49,333 nt of DNA. It comes from a virus. This document shows positions 47,841-49,333 of the stretch, in pieces. The stretch spans positions 1 through 49,333 of the IMG/VR virus record IMGVR_UViG_3300037360_000021, one strand, 5' to 3'. Every line of letters starts with the position of its first letter. The stretch's first letter is position 1. The position numbers and the translations under genes are program-made. The notes beneath the pieces are model-generated. The model did no database searches. It was not told the DNA's origin and saw nothing but the letters and a program-made list of their open reading frames with translations.

Positions 47841-48038
47841 ATGAATTGCCGATACTGCGGTAAAGAAATCGAGAAGAGAGGCTTTGATTGGGTTCACACC
47901 GAAAGCACCCGATACCGTTGCACAGATAAGCCAACGCCGGACCCGCAACAGTACGCAGAACCTTTCTATACTGAATCCTTCGACAATCCTAGATTGATAG
48001 GAGATCAAACAGTTTTACAGGAGAGAGAAAATGGCTAA
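47841..48038 (+). CDS. Zinc-ribbon protein with element-derived tail
   Basis: 65 residues. CRYCGKEIEKRG...C is a half zinc-ribbon. The last ~15 codons read through the next repeat element (RLIGDQTVLQERENG), so the tail looks recently added. It overlaps the next start. Confidence 0.55.
   Translation: MNCRYCGKEIEKRGFDWVHTESTRYRCTDKPTPDPQQYAEPFYTESFDNPRLIGDQTVLQERENG
47994..48009 (+). promoter_or_regulatory. Start-associated repeat, inside a coding end
   Basis: TTGATAGGAGATCAAA, same self-complementary form, 22 bp upstream of ATG 48031. Confidence 0.65.
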
Positions 48039-48225
48039 CATGAGCTACTGCCGATTCGAGAACACTGCCGATGACTTGCAAGATTGCTTTGACCACTGGG
48101 ACGATACTCCAGACGAAGAATTAAGCAGCGACCACGAACAGCGCGGGAAGAAACGCCTCAAACGGATTATCCTTGAATTTGCCGATATATTCGGTTGGGA
48201 AGACGCCAACGAAAATGATGAGTAA
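48031..48225 (+). CDS. Small conserved phage protein
   Basis: 64 residues. MANMSYCRFENTADDLQDCF is a phrase known from small phage proteins; acidic-helical end (EFADIFGWEDANENDE). GGAGAG precedes the ATG. Confidence 0.65.
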   Translation: MANMSYCRFENTADDLQDCFDHWDDTPDEELSSDHEQRGKKRLKRIILEFADIFGWEDANENDE

Positions 48226-48232
48226 CTAACCG

Positions 48233-48250
48233 TTTGATAGGCAACCAATT
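48233..48250 (+). promoter_or_regulatory. Start-associated repeat
   Basis: TTTGATAGGCAACCAATT, 18 bp before ATG 48269. Confidence 0.65.
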
Positions 48251-48268
48251 CAACTAGGAGAAAACACC

Positions 48269-48445
48269 ATGAAGATAGACTTCCAGAACCTCAACATCCA
48301 ACCAATGCCCAACCCGAAAATGCTCTCCGTAGAACGTGTCTCCGTCTCTACACTAGGACAAGACGGAAAGAACGGCAACACGTCAGATTACGGTTTCATC
48401 CGCAATCCTTCCGTGCATCCTAGCGCAATAGCCGAAAGGCGGTAA
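48269..48445 (+). CDS. 58-residue protein, unknown
   Basis: MKIDFQNLNIQPMPNPKMLS then DYGFIRNPSVHPSAIAERR. CTAGGAG lies upstream. No family is recognised. Confidence 0.5.
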   Translation: MKIDFQNLNIQPMPNPKMLSVERVSVSTLGQDGKNGNTSDYGFIRNPSVHPSAIAERR

Positions 48446-48449
48446 GACT

Positions 48450-48827
48450 GTGGAAAAATTGTTCTGTTTCGGATCGAATTCTGCGGGAAAACATGGTGCC
48501 GGAGCAGCCGCCTATGCCTACAAGTCTCTCGGTGCAGAGTGGGGCGTAGGAGAAGGACCAACAGGGCAATGCTATGCTATTCCAACAAAGGATAGGAATA
48601 TCCAATCACGTTCTCTCGAAGAAGTTTGGAATAGCATAGACCGTTTTATCTCCTATGCGAACAACCATCCTGAACTAACTTTTCAGGTAACGCGGATAGG
48701 ATGCGGACTAGCAGGCTTTGCGGACGAAGATATTGCTCCTATGTTCGCAGATTCTCCAGATAACTGTGAGTTTGATTCAGCGTGGCAACAGTGGCTTCCA
48801 GCCAAGAAAGTTTGGGGTACATTCTGA
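48450..48827 (+). CDS. A1S_2505-type / macro-like phage protein
   Basis: 125 residues, GTG start. LFCFGSNSAGKHGAGAAAYA, then CYAIPTKDRNIQSR and VTRIGCGLAGFADEDIAPMF define a family common in phages (pattern FGSN..G.HGAGAA ... YAIPTKD ... IGCGLAG), perhaps nucleotide- or ADP-ribose-binding. It overlaps the next gene by one base. Confidence 0.75.
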   Translation: MEKLFCFGSNSAGKHGAGAAAYAYKSLGAEWGVGEGPTGQCYAIPTKDRNIQSRSLEEVWNSIDRFISYANNHPELTFQVTRIGCGLAGFADEDIAPMFADSPDNCEFDSAWQQWLPAKKVWGTF

Positions 48828-49333
48828 TGAAAGAAATTATCGTTTCATCTCAGGTTGATTTTGATGCTCTACCGAATAGTTTTGATGAGTATACTCGAAT
48901 TCTCATCAAAAACACCACGAGTAAACTCGTGGTGAAAATCTCGCGGGAGAACTCATCTGTCGAGGCGTGGGAGAACTCATCTGTCGTGGCGCGGGGGAAC
49001 TCATCTGTCGTGGCGCGGGAGAACTCATCTGTCGTGGCGCGGGAGAACTCATCTGTCGAGGCGTGGGAGAACTCATCTGTCGTGGCGCGGGAGAACTCAT
49101 CTGTCGTGGCGTGGGGGAACTCATCTGTCGTGGCGTGGGAGAACTCATCTGTCGTGGCGCGGGAGAACTCATCTGTCGTGGCGCGGGAGAACTCATCTGT
49201 CGAGGCGTGGGAGAACTCATCTGTCGTGGCGCGGGGGAACTCATCTGTCGAGGCGTGGGAGAACTCATCTGTCGAGGCGTGGGAGAACTCATCTGTCGTG
49301 GCGCGGGGGAACTCATCTGTCGTGGCGCGGGAG
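48827..49333 (+). CDS. Tandem octapeptide-repeat protein, runs off the window
   Basis: 169 codons are visible, without a stop, so the C-terminus is missing. Residues 1-40 are unique (MKEIIVSSQVDFDALPNSFD...). From about residue 41 the protein is a chain of 8-residue units (E/G)NSSV(V/E)A(R/W), about 16 in the window. Such short regular repeats usually form a beta-solenoid. It starts at ATG 48827 inside the previous stop (TGATG). A minus-strand frame over the repeat is only its shadow. A surface or fibre function is inferred. Confidence 0.8.
   Translation, partial: MKEIIVSSQVDFDALPNSFDEYTRILIKNTTSKLVVKISRENSSVEAWENSSVVARGNSSVVARENSSVVARENSSVEAWENSSVVARENSSVVAWGNSSVVAWENSSVVARENSSVVARENSSVEAWENSSVVARGNSSVEAWENSSVEAWENSSVVARGNSSVVARE
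48913..48934 (+). other. Perfect 9-bp hairpin at the repeat-domain border
   Basis: CACCACGAG, TAAA loop, CTCGTGGTG, inside the coding sequence just before the first repeat unit, flanked by A runs. Confidence 0.5.
48947..49333 (+). repeat. About sixteen 24-bp tandem repeats
   Basis: Units of 24 bp (consensus GAGAACTCATCTGTCGTGG then CGCGG) differ at only three positions (gag/ggg, gag/gtg, gcg/gtg in the last codons). They encode the octapeptide units and continue past the edge. Confidence 0.95.

Noticed and set aside
48906-49316. Minus-strand frame of repeated MSSPTPRQ-like units over the 24-bp repeats
   Set aside because: The plus-strand frame has a proper start coupled to the previous gene and a unique N-terminal part; the minus frame is an artefact of the repeat.
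48947-49333. CRISPR array
   Set aside because: Units are contiguous without spacers and are translated in frame.
1-49333. Genome-wide recoding of TAG as an amino acid
   Set aside because: Two related proteins stop at TAG right after the same KRVAGK end, the gene at 16787 ends TAG TGA, and the methyltransferase and portal end naturally at TAG.

Overview
This window is most likely part of a tailed double-stranded DNA phage (or prophage) genome. It has a head and packaging block (large terminase, probable portal, scaffold, major capsid), a tail-like structural block, dozens of tiny overlapping genes, and no metabolic or ribosomal genes. No integrase, DNA polymerase, endolysin or tRNA was recognised, so the phage class and lifestyle stay open. 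The long portal-type protein (714 aa) and the compact head block suggest a podovirus-like plan, but that is inference. The secreted Gly/Thr/Ser-rich protein at the left edge resembles surface proteins I associate with Acidobacteriota and soil phages, so an acidobacterial host is a weak guess.

Layout. About 1-33.6 kb is transcribed almost entirely from the minus strand. Reading in the direction of transcription (right to left), it holds: a regulatory and small-protein block (33.6-20 kb) with a ribbon-helix-helix regulator, many Cys-rich mini-proteins, a helicase/DNA-methylase pair, a metallopeptidase-like protein, an XRE regulator and a RyR-domain protein; the packaging block (small-terminase-like protein, large terminase at 17.6-19.7 kb); a run of small genes (17.6-13 kb); the portal (10.5-12.6 kb); and scaffold, capsid and other structural genes (9.2-0 kb). 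One plus-strand DNA methyltransferase gene (9.56-10.23 kb) with its own strong promoter sits inside this block.

A non-coding region of about 1.6 kb (33.58-35.17 kb) separates the two transcription directions. It carries several repeat families, including five iteron-like AATAAATATCGGC copies, three CCTGCGCTT copies about 50 bp apart, and inverted repeats near the plus-strand promoter. It is the best candidate for a replication origin or control region.

From 35.17 kb to the right edge everything reads on the plus strand. It opens with a MoxR-type AAA ATPase, a probable DUF3150-like protein and a DUF2201-type metallopeptidase/VWA protein, with a homing-endonuclease-like gene lodged before the last one. 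About 25 small genes follow, many preceded by a repeated element (TTTGATAGG...), then a ParB-domain protein and two proteins made of near-perfect tandem repeats, the last of which runs off the right edge. The most interesting signals are the start-associated repeat family, a shared AAGCGCAGG motif inside several promoters, an in-frame amber codon in a translationally coupled gene, several promoters that place +1 on the A of the start codon, and the two repeat proteins.
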